Source of the DNA: Leptospira kanakyensis
Lineage (GTDB): Bacteria; Spirochaetota; Leptospiria; Leptospirales; Leptospiraceae
Direction: 5' to 3'
Assembly: GCF_004769235.1 (NCBI RefSeq)
Contig: NZ_RQFG01000005.1
Coordinates: 868,001-932,000, forward strand
Length of the DNA: 64,000 nt
In this document: positions 10,020 through 18,430 of the stretch, one piece after another
Layout: every line of letters begins with the position of its first letter
How positions within the stretch are numbered: the stretch's first letter is position 1
The notes under the pieces: generated by a model
The model's database searches: none
Seen by the model: only the letters and a program-made list of their open reading frames with translations
Told to the model about the DNA's origin: nothing
Program-made: the position numbers and the translations under genes

Positions 10020-11426
10020 ATGAAAAAAACGATTCTCTTCCTTTCTCTTTTCATTCTCGGTTGTGCCAGTGATTACAACAAAATCATCCAAGCAACCGAA
10101 TCGGCATACTATGGGCAAAACTATGATTCTGCCATTCCTAAAATTAGAGAACTTTACGAAGGTTCTTCTAATAAGGACAAACTTTTGTTTTTGATGGAAG
10201 CCGGTATGATCTTTCATACCAAAGGGGACTATGTTACCTCGAATAAGGTTTTCAAAGAAGCAGAAGACATTGCAGACAATATCAAAGTCAGTATGACGAG
10301 ATCCGGATTATCGTTTATTTTATCAGATAACGAATCCAATTACACCGGTGAAGATTTTGAAAGGGTGATGATCAAGTTTTACATTGCAAATAATTATCTA
10401 CTCCAAGGTGATACAAACAATGCAAAAATTTATTTCAGAAGGCTCGATTTCGAACTAAAAGAAATGCGTTTTTTATCGGCAGAGTATCGCCAAAACAATG
10501 CCGCTCGTCTGATTGATGCTTATGTTTCAGAAAGTCTTGGTCGTTACAATGATGCGAGGGTCCAATACAAAAACATGGAACAACTCATTGGAAAAAGCCA
10601 AAATCTAATTGCCGACAGGTATTTGTTAGCTGCCAAAGAAGGAGATTCTACGGACAAAAATAAGTATGCGGCAGGACGTTCTAGCCTGCAAGCCTACAAT
10701 AGTTCTATGCAAAGAACTTCTCCTGAAAATGAAAAACTTTCCGAGGTCATTATCATCCACGAAGCGGGAAAGTCTGCGATCAAAATGTCTCGCGGAAAAC
10801 TAATTGAAGATGAATATTTTGCCGTGGCTCTACGCGGAGCCGTGGAAGTAGGCCTTCGTTCCAAAGGAGCAGGAGCATCTTTAGCTGGTGCAATCGCTGC
10901 CTTATCGGTAGCTGAAAATCCAATTCCAGTTTATAAAGAAAGAGATCCAAAAGGTTCTCTTCCTAAAAAGTATTACATCAACGGTGTGGATGTTGGTTAT
11001 TCAGACATTATGAATAATTATTCGGAAACAGCGATGAACAACTTCAATGAAAGCTATAAAACTCTCATCACTAAAAACCTAACATCAATTTCACTTAAAG
11101 TCGTAGCAGCTGTGATCGCATCAGAAGCTATGGCTCGCGCCATTGAATCTGGTGGGAAAAATAAAAATAACGATTTAGTTTCTACGTTGATCCGAGTGGC
11201 GGCCGGTGCTGCGGCAGGTCTTGCTGTTTCACAAACAATTGCTCCTGACTTACGTTGTTGGAGAACCATTCCTGCCAACTTCCAAGTCAAACGGATCCTT
11301 CTTGCTCCAGGAGAATACGATTTTAAAGTAGAATCTCCTGGATCGGTAGTGACAGCGGCTCCGAGAAAACTCCTTGTGGAAGCCGACAAACCTTTGTTTG
11401 TTTCTGTTCGTTCTTATTCGAACTAA
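10020..11426 (+). CDS. Large TPR-type lipoprotein, COG3014-like
   Basis: 468-residue lipoprotein: a signal MKKTILFLSLFILGC with Cys at 15, then about 200 residues of TPR-like helices (for example YYGQNYDSAIPKIRELYEG and IANNYLLQGDTNNAKIYF). After that come a linker with GAGKSAIKMSRGK-like text, a middle domain ending VAGVAAVIASEAMARAIESG-like hydrophobic stretches that may contact membrane, and a C-terminal beta domain with VKRILLAPGEYDFKVESPG. This order recalls COG3014 proteins. It follows the LpoB-like gene by 16 bp and converges on ftsZ with only 3 bp between stops. A link to cell-wall synthesis is inferred from context only. Confidence 0.6.
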   Translation: MKKTILFLSLFILGCASDYNKIIQATESAYYGQNYDSAIPKIRELYEGSSNKDKLLFLMEAGMIFHTKGDYVTSNKVFKEAEDIADNIKVSMTRSGLSFILSDNESNYTGEDFERVMIKFYIANNYLLQGDTNNAKIYFRRLDFELKEMRFLSAEYRQNNAARLIDAYVSESLGRYNDARVQYKNMEQLIGKSQNLIADRYLLAAKEGDSTDKNKYAAGRSSLQAYNSSMQRTSPENEKLSEVIIIHEAGKSAIKMSRGKLIEDEYFAVALRGAVEVGLRSKGAGASLAGAIAALSVAENPIPVYKERDPKGSLPKKYYINGVDVGYSDIMNNYSETAMNNFNESYKTLITKNLTSISLKVVAAVIASEAMARAIESGGKNKNNDLVSTLIRVAAGAAAGLAVSQTIAPDLRCWRTIPANFQVKRILLAPGEYDFKVESPGSVVTAAPRKLLVEADKPLFVSVRSYSN

Positions 11427-11429
11427 TTT

Positions 11430-12620
11430 TTAATCGTTTTTTCTTCTTAAAAAAGCAGGGATATCGTAATCCTCTCCGTAGTTTTGAAACGGGGAGGATT
11501 GTTTTTGAGACGAAAATCCTCGGTTCGTTTGGCGGATGGAACGAGTTGAATCAACATCCCTTCCCAATCCAGATTCCTTTTCCTCTGATTTTCGGATGTA
11601 AACCATAGGAGAAATAGATTCTTCCGAACCTACTACCTTTTGTTCTCTTTGGTATTGTTTTCCTTTTTTGTTAAACCCAGTAGCAATCACAGTCACCCGA
11701 ATTTGATCCGTTAGGGACTGGTCTTCGTTCAGTCCAATGATGATATTGGCATCGGGATCTGCTTGGGCCGTAATGATTTGTGAAACTTCGTTCCATTCAT
11801 GGATGGTCAAATCATTTCCCCCAGTCACATTGATGAGTAGGGACTTGGCACCTTGGATGCTGGAATCCTCTAACAGAGTGTTGTTGATGGCTTGTTCCAC
11901 GGCTTCACTCACACGAGTTTCCCCACTTCCTTCACCTACACCTAAAATGGCATCTCCAGTATCTTTCATAATTGTTTTTACATCGGCAAAGTCTACATTG
12001 ATGATTCCTGGATGGTTGATGATATCACTAATCCCACGAACACCATTTAACAAAATATCGTCGATCACACGGAAAGCCATATCTACGGGAGTGTTTTTAT
12101 CCACTACTTGAAAGATAGAATCGTTACGGATTGTGATGAGTGTGTCTACATTTGCACGAAGTTGGTCAATGCCAAGTTTCGCAAGTTCCGCTCTACGTTT
12201 TCCTTCAAAAGAAAAAGGAACTGTCACCACACCCACAACCAAACATTTCATCTCTTTGGCAATGGCAGCAATGATAGGAGCAGCTCCTGTTCCCGTTCCG
12301 CCACCCATACCCGCAGTGACAAAAACCATATCAGCCCCTTTCAGTGCCGATACAATTCGTTCTTTGTCTTCCAGTGCTGCTTTCTCACCGAGTTCAGGAT
12401 CACCACCGGCTCCCATTCCTCTTGTTACTTTGTTACCTAACTGGATTTTTACTTCTACGGGAGATTTTAATAATACTTGTTCGTCGGTGTTCATCACAAT
12501 AAAGTCAACACCTGTCATTTTAGAATGAACCATTCGAGTGACGGCGTTCATTCCGCCTCCACCGACTCCAATGACTTTAATAATGGCTGGGCTTGTTTTT
12601 TCTTCTTCTAGGTACAACAT
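11430..12620 (-). CDS. ftsZ: Cell division GTPase FtsZ
   Basis: Tubulin-like GTPase that builds the cytokinetic Z ring. The 396 residues include the N-terminal [12 protein letters not shown] (about 16-27), the tubulin signature GGGTGTG (106-112), the DEQVL and NTDE ribose/base region and the T7 catalytic region around [11 protein letters not shown]. The C-terminal linker is variable, and the protein ends in a conserved peptide [13 protein letters not shown] that binds FtsA and other partners. AAGGA lies 7 bases before the ATG at 12620. It is 10 bp after ftsA on the same strand and ends 3 bp from the convergent COG3014-like gene. Confidence 0.98.
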   Translation of the reverse strand: MLYLEEEKTSPAIIKVIGVGGGGMNAVTRMVHSKMTGVDFIVMNTDEQVLLKSPVEVKIQLGNKVTRGMGAGGDPELGEKAALEDKERIVSALKGADMVFVTAGMGGGTGTGAAPIIAAIAKEMKCLVVGVVTVPFSFEGKRRAELAKLGIDQLRANVDTLITIRNDSIFQVVDKNTPVDMAFRVIDDILLNGVRGISDIINHPGIINVDFADVKTIMKDTGDAILGVGEGSGETRVSEAVEQAINNTLLEDSSIQGAKSLLINVTGGNDLTIHEWNEVSQIITAQADPDANIIIGLNEDQSLTDQIRVTVIATGFNKKGKQYQREQKVVGSEESISPMVYIRKSEEKESGLGRDVDSTRSIRQTNRGFSSQKQSSPFQNYGEDYDIPAFLRRKND

Positions 12621-12630
12621 TCACTTATCC

Positions 12631-13869
12631 TTAGAGATTATTCTCCATCCAACGACGAACCTTCTTCATCCAACCGTCTGAATCAGATCCGGAGTGCATG
12701 TTTCTTTGTTCTAGATTTTGTATTTTTGAACTATATTTAATCAGACCAACAGCAGTGGCATATTCAGGAGAAGAAATTTTATCTACAAGCCCACTGAGAC
12801 CGGCTGGTTTCGCACGACCAACTGATAGACGTAATACTTCTTCTGCAGTGGCTTCAATTCCTTGTAAAAGAGAAGTACCGCCAGTAAGAATCACTCCTCC
12901 CGCCAAACTAGACTTAAATCCTGATCTTATAAGTTCGTGATCAATCATTTCTAAAATTTCGCGAACCCTTGGTTCTAAAATTTCAACGAGTTCTTGGCGA
13001 AATACAGAACGAGCAGGCCTACCGGAAATTGAAGGAATTTCGAATTTTTCCGTAGGATCAACCATATCAATGCGCGTATGGCCGTAGCGTTTTTTAATGA
13101 CTTCGGCTGTTTCCACGGTAGTTTTTAAACCTATCGAAATATCACTAGTGATATGAAATCCACCAAAAGGAACTACGGAAGAAAAAGCAATTCCCCCATC
13201 AACATAAATAATGATATCGCAGATTCCGGCACCAATATCAATGACGGCAGTTCCCAAATCTTTTTCACCTGATGTGAGGATGGCCTCTGAAGAAGCAAGA
13301 CTTGATAACACTCGGTCCATTTGTAAAAGACCAGCTTGTTCCACACAACGATCAATATTATTGAGAGCAGTATTCCCACAGGATACAATATGTACTTCTG
13401 CTTCTAAACGAACTCCAGTCATACCGATAGGATCTTTGATATTGACCTGATCATCTACTTTGAATTCTTTTGTAAGAACATGGATGACTTGTTGGTCGTT
13501 GGGAACATGTACGGCTTGGGCTGCTTCCACAACCCGCATGATATCGGTTTCGGAAACAATCCGTTCTCTGTTTGTTACAGCGATGATTCCTTTTTCATTG
13601 AATCCATACACTGACTTTCCGGAAACATTAACCACAACAGCATTTACTTCTTGGCCTGCCATTAACTCCGCATCACCAAACGCTTCTATGATGGACTTAG
13701 TTGTGGTTTCAATATTAACGATGGAACCATTTTTGATTCCGGCGGAAGGGTAAACTCCCGTCCCTATAATTTCTATTTCATGATCACCTACAAGTCGTCC
13801 AATGACAACTTTTACAAGTGAGGATCCTAAATCCAAGGCCGTTATGATAGGTGCATCATCATAGCTCAT
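12631..13869 (-). CDS. ftsA: Cell division protein FtsA
   Basis: Actin-fold ATPase that tethers FtsZ filaments to the inner membrane. At 412 residues it is full length. The N-terminal phosphate-1 region reads [14 protein letters not shown]; the 1C (SHS2) region lies around residues 85-165; the phosphate-2 motif is [14 protein letters not shown] and the adenosine motif [15 protein letters not shown]. The last residues [16 protein letters not shown] form the expected amphipathic membrane-targeting helix. It starts directly after the ftsQ stop and precedes ftsZ, the usual ftsQAZ order. Confidence 0.98.
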   Translation of the reverse strand: MSYDDAPIITALDLGSSLVKVVIGRLVGDHEIEIIGTGVYPSAGIKNGSIVNIETTTKSIIEAFGDAELMAGQEVNAVVVNVSGKSVYGFNEKGIIAVTNRERIVSETDIMRVVEAAQAVHVPNDQQVIHVLTKEFKVDDQVNIKDPIGMTGVRLEAEVHIVSCGNTALNNIDRCVEQAGLLQMDRVLSSLASSEAILTSGEKDLGTAVIDIGAGICDIIIYVDGGIAFSSVVPFGGFHITSDISIGLKTTVETAEVIKKRYGHTRIDMVDPTEKFEIPSISGRPARSVFRQELVEILEPRVREILEMIDHELIRSGFKSSLAGGVILTGGTSLLQGIEATAEEVLRLSVGRAKPAGLSGLVDKISSPEYATAVGLIKYSSKIQNLEQRNMHSGSDSDGWMKKVRRWMENNL

Positions 13870-13870
13870 A

Positions 13871-14602
13871 TTAATGGTAAATTGCGTCCTCTCCTCTTAA
13901 ATCAATAGAAACTGCTTTTACTGATTCAGTTTCCATATAAGCCAGGGATGCGTATAATTTTCGAAATACATTTAACTCTAACTTATCACCCAAATACACC
14001 TTTATGGAGTTTGGTGATTTTAGATACATAGTAAAATTGCCGTCTCGTTCAGCGACAAGTTCTGAAATTCTGGATTTAAGTGTTGGATAAAGGGAAAGAG
14101 CATGTCGCATTTCTTTGGTGATATCAAAAATTTGTCTGCCTTCCAGTTTGTTTTCCCCCACGGTGAACTGTCCACTAATCACAATTAAATGATCAGCTAA
14201 CACTTGATCTCTGGAAAGTATTTCCAGATCTTCATCCACTTCATACAGGGAACTTCCTACATGTATGACAAATTCGGCGACTTTCTCCTGTACATTGATA
14301 TTTAAAAATCCATCAGGGTCCCTTGTGATTCTTACCTTGCGAATCCTGGGATGGTTTGCGAGTTTTTTCTCCCAATCCTTCCAATCTCCTATCTTTGGTG
14401 ATTCTGGATCCACATCTAGAAACGTGAGAATCAAATTGGGAGAAAGAACCACAAGCCCTTCCCATTCCAATCGAACCACTGGCTTCGCTGGTTTAGCCCA
14501 ACGAAAGATTAGCCCCAGAGCCACAAGGCCCAAAAAAACAAGCAGAATGGGAACCACGCGCCCAAATCGTTTTTCTTTGATTTCTTGGGGAGTGTCAACC
14601 AT
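13871..14602 (-). CDS. ftsQ: Cell division protein FtsQ/DivIB
   Basis: Bitopic divisome protein that recruits FtsB/FtsL and the septal synthase. The 243 residues have a short basic cytoplasmic tail, one membrane helix (about 15-33) and a periplasmic part. That part starts with a POTRA-like segment containing [31 protein letters not shown], the family's most recognisable motif, and then a beta domain with the segment [11 protein letters not shown]. Identity per residue to FtsQ is low, as usual, but the position directly before ftsA is decisive. Its upstream neighbour on the same strand is not a mur gene, so the larger division/wall cluster of many bacteria is split here. Confidence 0.88.
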   Translation of the reverse strand: MVDTPQEIKEKRFGRVVPILLVFLGLVALGLIFRWAKPAKPVVRLEWEGLVVLSPNLILTFLDVDPESPKIGDWKDWEKKLANHPRIRKVRITRDPDGFLNINVQEKVAEFVIHVGSSLYEVDEDLEILSRDQVLADHLIVISGQFTVGENKLEGRQIFDITKEMRHALSLYPTLKSRISELVAERDGNFTMYLKSPNSIKVYLGDKLELNVFRKLYASLAYMETESVKAVSIDLRGEDAIYH

Positions 14603-14662
14603 ATATTGATTATGTCACATAGTGAGGCTGTTTGGAAAGCATTAATATGAACGGGGTGGGTA

Positions 14663-14692
14663 CAAAAAAAGGCCAGGCGAACCTGACCTTTC
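14663..14692 (-). terminator. Rho-independent terminator
   Basis: Read on the minus strand, a 10-bp stem (14668-14677 with 14682-14691, one G-U pair) closes a TTCG loop and is followed by a run of about eight T. It lies about 30 bp after the stop of the 14724-15089 gene and should end its transcript before ftsQ. Confidence 0.85.
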
Positions 14693-14697
14693 TCACA

Positions 14698-14721
14698 AAC
14701 TTCAAACTGATGTTTGAAGTT
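14698..14721. repeat. Perfect 10-bp inverted repeat next to a terminator
   Basis: AACTTCAAAC (14698-14707), a 4-base loop and its exact complement (14712-14721) begin 2 bp after the stop codon of the 14724-15089 gene and directly precede the terminator hairpin. As RNA it would form a second 3' hairpin, which could protect the short mRNA from exonucleases. It has no T-run of its own. Confidence 0.6.
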
Positions 14722-14723
14722 GA

Positions 14724-15089
14724 TTAGTTTTGTGCTACCTGCATGGACGCGTTGTGTAGGTCCATAGAGACATTGCGGTATTTTTGTGCTTCTTTTTCAA
14801 GAGCCTCAGCACGGCGAAGAAGGTCTTTCTTCTCGTTCATTTGGCTAACGATTTTGCCACCGCGAGGAGAGTTTGCTCTGTCACGAAGTGCTTGAGCTAA
14901 CTCTACTTTTTCTTTTGCGACATTCGCTAGGTATTCCGAAACTGCAGATTTTTGCGCTGGAGTTGTTGCTTGTTCAATCATAGCAGTCTCCAAAAGCTCT
15001 AATCTTTCGTTTGTATCTAAAGCATGAAGGTTTGCTGTTGCAAGCCCCATTGCCAAGATCCCTGTTGCGATAATCTTTGTTGTTTTCAT
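14724..15089 (-). CDS. Small exported helical protein, function unknown
   Basis: 121 residues with a signal peptide: MKTTKIIATGILAMGLATANLHA, probable cleavage after the first 23 residues. The mature protein is highly charged and helical (LETAMIEQATTPAQKSAV, KEKVELAQALRDRANSP, KDLLRRAEALEKEAQKYRN), so it probably forms a coiled coil or a helical bundle in the periplasm. I recognise no family. GAGAGGA lies 5 bases before the ATG. It is monocistronic: its own terminator follows, and the 297-bp region upstream carries three palindromes that look like operators. That suggests an abundantly or conditionally expressed protein. Confidence 0.7.
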   Translation of the reverse strand: MKTTKIIATGILAMGLATANLHALDTNERLELLETAMIEQATTPAQKSAVSEYLANVAKEKVELAQALRDRANSPRGGKIVSQMNEKKDLLRRAEALEKEAQKYRNVSMDLHNASMQVAQN

Positions 15090-15166
15090 GTGATCCTCTC
15101 TAGAGTGGGAACCTCTTTTTCCGATTCCCTATTTGTATTCTATGACTCTAAAACTCTTCTTGTTAG

Positions 15167-15180
15167 GATTAAATTCAATC
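15167..15180. promoter_or_regulatory. Imperfect palindrome, candidate operator 1
   Basis: GATTAAATTCAATC differs from the perfect palindrome at one base. It lies 78 bp upstream of the start of the 14724-15089 gene, where an activator or repressor could act. The same half-sites occur twice more at 15239 and 15260. Confidence 0.45.
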
Positions 15181-15238
15181 GGAAATTACAGAGAATTTCC
15201 CCATTTGGAGCTCAAAAAAAGAAAAAAAGATGAATTTG

Positions 15239-15252
15239 GATTAATATTAATC
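15239..15252. promoter_or_regulatory. Perfect 14-bp palindrome, candidate operator 2
   Basis: GATTAATATTAATC is its own reverse complement. Its start is exactly 21 bp (two DNA helical turns) from that of the next palindrome, which favours binding of two dimers on one DNA face. It lies about 150 bp before the small exported protein gene and about 90 bp past the terminator of the caspase gene. Confidence 0.5.
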
Positions 15253-15259
15253 AAAATAG

Positions 15260-15273
15260 GATTAAATTTAATC
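15260..15273. promoter_or_regulatory. Perfect 14-bp palindrome, candidate operator 3
   Basis: GATTAAATTTAATC is a perfect palindrome and shares both half-sites with the copies at 15167 and 15239. A/T-rich sequence could produce such matches by chance, but three of them in 107 bp in one intergenic region is unusual. Confidence 0.5.
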
Positions 15274-15324
15274 GTTTACCCCCATAATCAGGTTCGAAAC
15301 AAGACTTTTGGAAACTTCGGGAAT

Positions 15325-15352
15325 AAAAAAACCCTCCGCGAAGGAGGGTTTT
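15325..15352 (-). terminator. Rho-independent terminator of the caspase gene
   Basis: CCCTCC (15332-15337) pairs with GGAGGG (15343-15348) around a 5-base loop. Flanking A/T pairs extend the stem, and on the minus strand it ends in TTTTTTTATT. It lies 35 bp after the stop of the 15387-17093 gene. Confidence 0.88.
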
Positions 15353-15386
15353 GTAAAAAATCAAAAACTTAGGATGGGGTTTTTGA

Positions 15387-17093
15387 TCAGTATTTGGTCT
15401 TTGTATAACTCAATTTTTTATTGAGGATGATGTCCACATTGGTCACTTCCCCGGGTTGTACGTGGATCTCTGAGTTCTCCAATTTCATTTCTTCCATGAA
15501 ACTAGCTCGGATTTCGTATTTTCCTGGTTTTAGGTTGGTGAACCAAAAGTATCCATCTTTGTCAGTGGTGACCTTGAAAATCTGGTTTGTCGAAACCACT
15601 GTCGGCATGTAGATGGGGTGTTTTTCGATGGGGTTGTCTAGAGTCTTGTAAAACACGCGCCCTCGAATCGCCCCAAATCCATCCATAGAGTTGATCGCAT
15701 CCACAGTCACAGTCTGTTTGGGGAGAACTGCCGTTGCTGTTTTGTAAATCGGGTATTTGTCCGCTCGGATTTCGATTTGGTGCACTCCGGCAGGAAGGTT
15801 ATCAATTTTCACATTGTAGATATCTCCCTGAACCAAAGTTCCGTTTTTCGTTACCGATCCCCAGATTTTTGATTTCTCAGTGGTGACTTGGGAAGTGTAT
15901 TCCTGGTCGTCCACAAGGACTTTGATGGATCTTACCTTGTCTTCCGCAGGAGAAGATTTTAGTTTTCCCTGTTTGTTCAGAAGGTCATAAGGCGATTTTG
16001 TAGCCGCTCCCCCATAAGACTTGTCTTTGATGATGGAGGTACGGATGAGGATACTTCCTGTTGTGACCGAAGGTGGTGCTGGTGGTTCTTCCACAATTGG
16101 TGGAATGACCACTGTGGTATCGTTGGCAGGAGTTGGTTCCGGCTCTGGTGCCACAGGAGGTGTTGTGTTGTTATTTGTGTTTGGCGTTGTTGTTTCCACC
16201 GGCGTGATCGGTACGTTTACCACAACATTCGGTGGTTTTGGTGGAGGGGTTTGTGGTTTCGGAGATCCTGATAAAAAGATCCCTGCCGCATTTCCAGAAA
16301 CTTGTGGGGTCTGTTCATGATTGAACTGGCGCGCCATTTTTACCGTTTCTTCTTTGGCAACAAAGAAGGCTTCGAGGGCAGTCACCACGCTATCTTTGTT
16401 TAAGTCCCCTTTTTCCAGGGCATTTCCAAAGTTATAAGTAAAGATACCATGGTTGATGGTTCCACCCACTTCGATGGAAGTTTGGTCATCATCGGAAGAA
16501 GAAATGACAGCTTTGTCTTGGAAAAAATAGTCCTCAGCATTTTGGCGGACTACCCCATCGTTCCCTTGGGCAATCGGGATTTCAGCGGCACCACGAGTAT
16601 TTTTCCCTTTTTTGGCGATTCCGCCTGAATAACAACAATCCATCACAAGGACGGTTTTTTGAGATTTGATTTCTGTTAGAAATTCGTTTAACTCTTCATC
16701 GGAGATATGAGGACGGTCATAACAAATCAGATAGTTACGCATTCCGTTTTTTGCCTTCGCATCTTTCATATACATTCCGTGACCGGAGAAGTATAAAAAA
16801 ACCGAATCCTCTTTTCCCACAACTTTACCCAACTGGGTAATTGCATTTTTGACATTGTCACGAGTGACCATGGAACCTAACAAAACTTTGATATCTTTGA
16901 AGTTCCCTTTCTTTTGGATTTTTTCTTTTAAGAAAGTGGCATCGGCTTCACAGAGATTCAACTCAGGGATTTTAGCGGTGTTTCCTTTGTAGTTGGTTCC
17001 AATGAACAACGCATAACGGTTCTGCCCAAACACCGGTAATCCGATGAGATAGGCCGTTAGAATACAAACAAATATGTTTCGAAACGAAAACAT
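15387..17093 (-). CDS. Secreted caspase-family (metacaspase-like) protein with Pro-rich linker
   Basis: 568 residues: a signal peptide (about 1-23), a caspase/C14 domain (25-275), a Pro/Thr-rich linker (about 278-345) and C-terminal beta domains. The last one resembles a carboxypeptidase-regulatory fold (GYFWFTNLKPGKYEIRA). The catalytic pair is visible: H105 in YFSGHGMY and C154 in MDCCYSGG. Within the catalytic domain, residues 230-241 (DLNKDSVVTALE) match an EF-hand-like calcium loop, so calcium control is possible. Family members are Arg/Lys-specific proteases or inactive scaffolds; substrates here are unknown. The ATG at 17093 has AGAGGAAA about 8 bases upstream. It is the last gene of a minus run from the MBOAT gene, with a 59-bp gap, so it may have its own promoter. 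Confidence 0.87.
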   Translation of the reverse strand: MFSFRNIFVCILTAYLIGLPVFGQNRYALFIGTNYKGNTAKIPELNLCEADATFLKEKIQKKGNFKDIKVLLGSMVTRDNVKNAITQLGKVVGKEDSVFLYFSGHGMYMKDAKAKNGMRNYLICYDRPHISDEELNEFLTEIKSQKTVLVMDCCYSGGIAKKGKNTRGAAEIPIAQGNDGVVRQNAEDYFFQDKAVISSSDDDQTSIEVGGTINHGIFTYNFGNALEKGDLNKDSVVTALEAFFVAKEETVKMARQFNHEQTPQVSGNAAGIFLSGSPKPQTPPPKPPNVVVNVPITPVETTTPNTNNNTTPPVAPEPEPTPANDTTVVIPPIVEEPPAPPSVTTGSILIRTSIIKDKSYGGAATKSPYDLLNKQGKLKSSPAEDKVRSIKVLVDDQEYTSQVTTEKSKIWGSVTKNGTLVQGDIYNVKIDNLPAGVHQIEIRADKYPIYKTATAVLPKQTVTVDAINSMDGFGAIRGRVFYKTLDNPIEKHPIYMPTVVSTNQIFKVTTDKDGYFWFTNLKPGKYEIRASFMEEMKLENSEIHVQPGEVTNVDIILNKKLSYTKTKY

Positions 17094-17152
17094 GATTGGG
17101 TTTCCTCTTATCCGAATGGAGTGCCTAATTCTCCATCACCGGAAATCGGAAA

Positions 17153-18430
17153 TCAATTGGATTTTTGTTTGGAATGCAAAAAACGGAACACCTGAGGAAG
17201 AACAAATTGGCGAAATTCTTCGTTTACCCGTTTTTCTCCTCGGCAATCGTAATGGATATTATCTACAAATCGATCGCTTGGGTAAGAAGATTCGGGAAAG
17301 AAAAAGAGCCCAGCCTCCGGATTCTCTTTAAAAAAAACTTTTAGATCAGCAAGTAAGTCTTGGGATTCCCGAGTGTTTTGCCTTTCTTTCAGCCAAGGCA
17401 TATATACCAGTCCAAAACTAATTCCCCGCGAACGAGTGTATTCGATCAGATCTTTCAAAACCACAAAGTCAGGGTTTGTATATGTATAAGGGAGGGGATT
17501 TTTCAATTCATCCTCCAATTCCTTACGAACCAATTGTTTGGAAAACATCACCAGTTCCGGTTTCAATCGATTGGAGATATTGTATTTTCCTAAATGACGA
17601 CTAATTTGGTCTTCAATGGTAAGATTGTCCTCTAATTGGGAAGCGGATGGTTTACAAAGCCCTGCTTCTATGTTTTCACAGGATTCACAAAAGAGGGATT
17701 TTTCTTTATAATTTTTGTTTACCTTCCAATTGGACCCACTAAGCGCATTACGAATGGCTCCATGGAACCGGTACGATTCGTATAACAAAGGTGCTGCTTT
17801 GGAGAGGATAAACAATCTTTCCACACCGGAGTATTGTTCGGATAGTTCTGAATACGTAAATTGGTGTAGGTATCTATGACCAAAAAATTCCCAAAGGATT
17901 TGGTTGAAGTCCTCTTGTTTTCCACTGTAACTCACAATATTACTTGGTGTTGGAGTTCGGAAAAAATTTTTCTCGATCCCTTCGTTCCATCTTCGATTCA
18001 AATAAGTAGAAACGGATTCATTTTCTTTTACTTGTTTTGCATCTGGATCATACAGTGGTGGGCCATATCCCGTAGAATATAGTTTAGGTGATGCAGCAAA
18101 CAAAACCATTTTTGGTTTTGTATTTCCTTTTTGTAGATACTTATCTAAGAAGAAACGATAGTATTTTGGCCCCATGGCCGGCAAACTATGATTATAAACA
18201 GAAAATTCAATTCCAGATTGTTTTGAGTAACCAGCTAGGGCCATCGACCTTGAATCACCTAACACAATGATATCGGCATCACCTGTTCCAGATTCCACGA
18301 ACTTTTTCTTTAAGTTTACAAAAAAGATTTCTGGTTGTTCTAAATAATGAACTCCGGTAAGTCGAACCACAATTTCCAAAACCAAAAACAATAAAAGGGT
18401 AATCCCTATTCCTAAAAATTTAGAACGCAA
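17153..18430 (-). CDS. DUF1574 / SGNH-like partner of an MBOAT acyltransferase
   Basis: 425 residues. One N-terminal membrane helix (about 5-22) is followed by an extracytoplasmic body. IIVLGDSRSMAL (about 54-65) has the GDS nucleophile motif, and DNIHYDCRGEKRV (near 400) has the D-x-x-H catalytic motif of SGNH hydrolases. In alginate and related systems such proteins (AlgJ/AlgX/PatB kind) transfer acyl groups supplied by the MBOAT protein to a polymer. DUF1574 is the name I associate with this Leptospira family; the assignment is by pattern. It overlaps the MBOAT gene by 11 bp, which strongly supports a pair. Confidence 0.78.
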   Translation of the reverse strand: MRSKFLGIGITLLLFLVLEIVVRLTGVHYLEQPEIFFVNLKKKFVESGTGDADIIVLGDSRSMALAGYSKQSGIEFSVYNHSLPAMGPKYYRFFLDKYLQKGNTKPKMVLFAASPKLYSTGYGPPLYDPDAKQVKENESVSTYLNRRWNEGIEKNFFRTPTPSNIVSYSGKQEDFNQILWEFFGHRYLHQFTYSELSEQYSGVERLFILSKAAPLLYESYRFHGAIRNALSGSNWKVNKNYKEKSLFCESCENIEAGLCKPSASQLEDNLTIEDQISRHLGKYNISNRLKPELVMFSKQLVRKELEDELKNPLPYTYTNPDFVVLKDLIEYTRSRGISFGLVYMPWLKERQNTRESQDLLADLKVFFKENPEAGLFFFPESSYPSDRFVDNIHYDCRGEKRVNEEFRQFVLPQVFRFLHSKQKSN

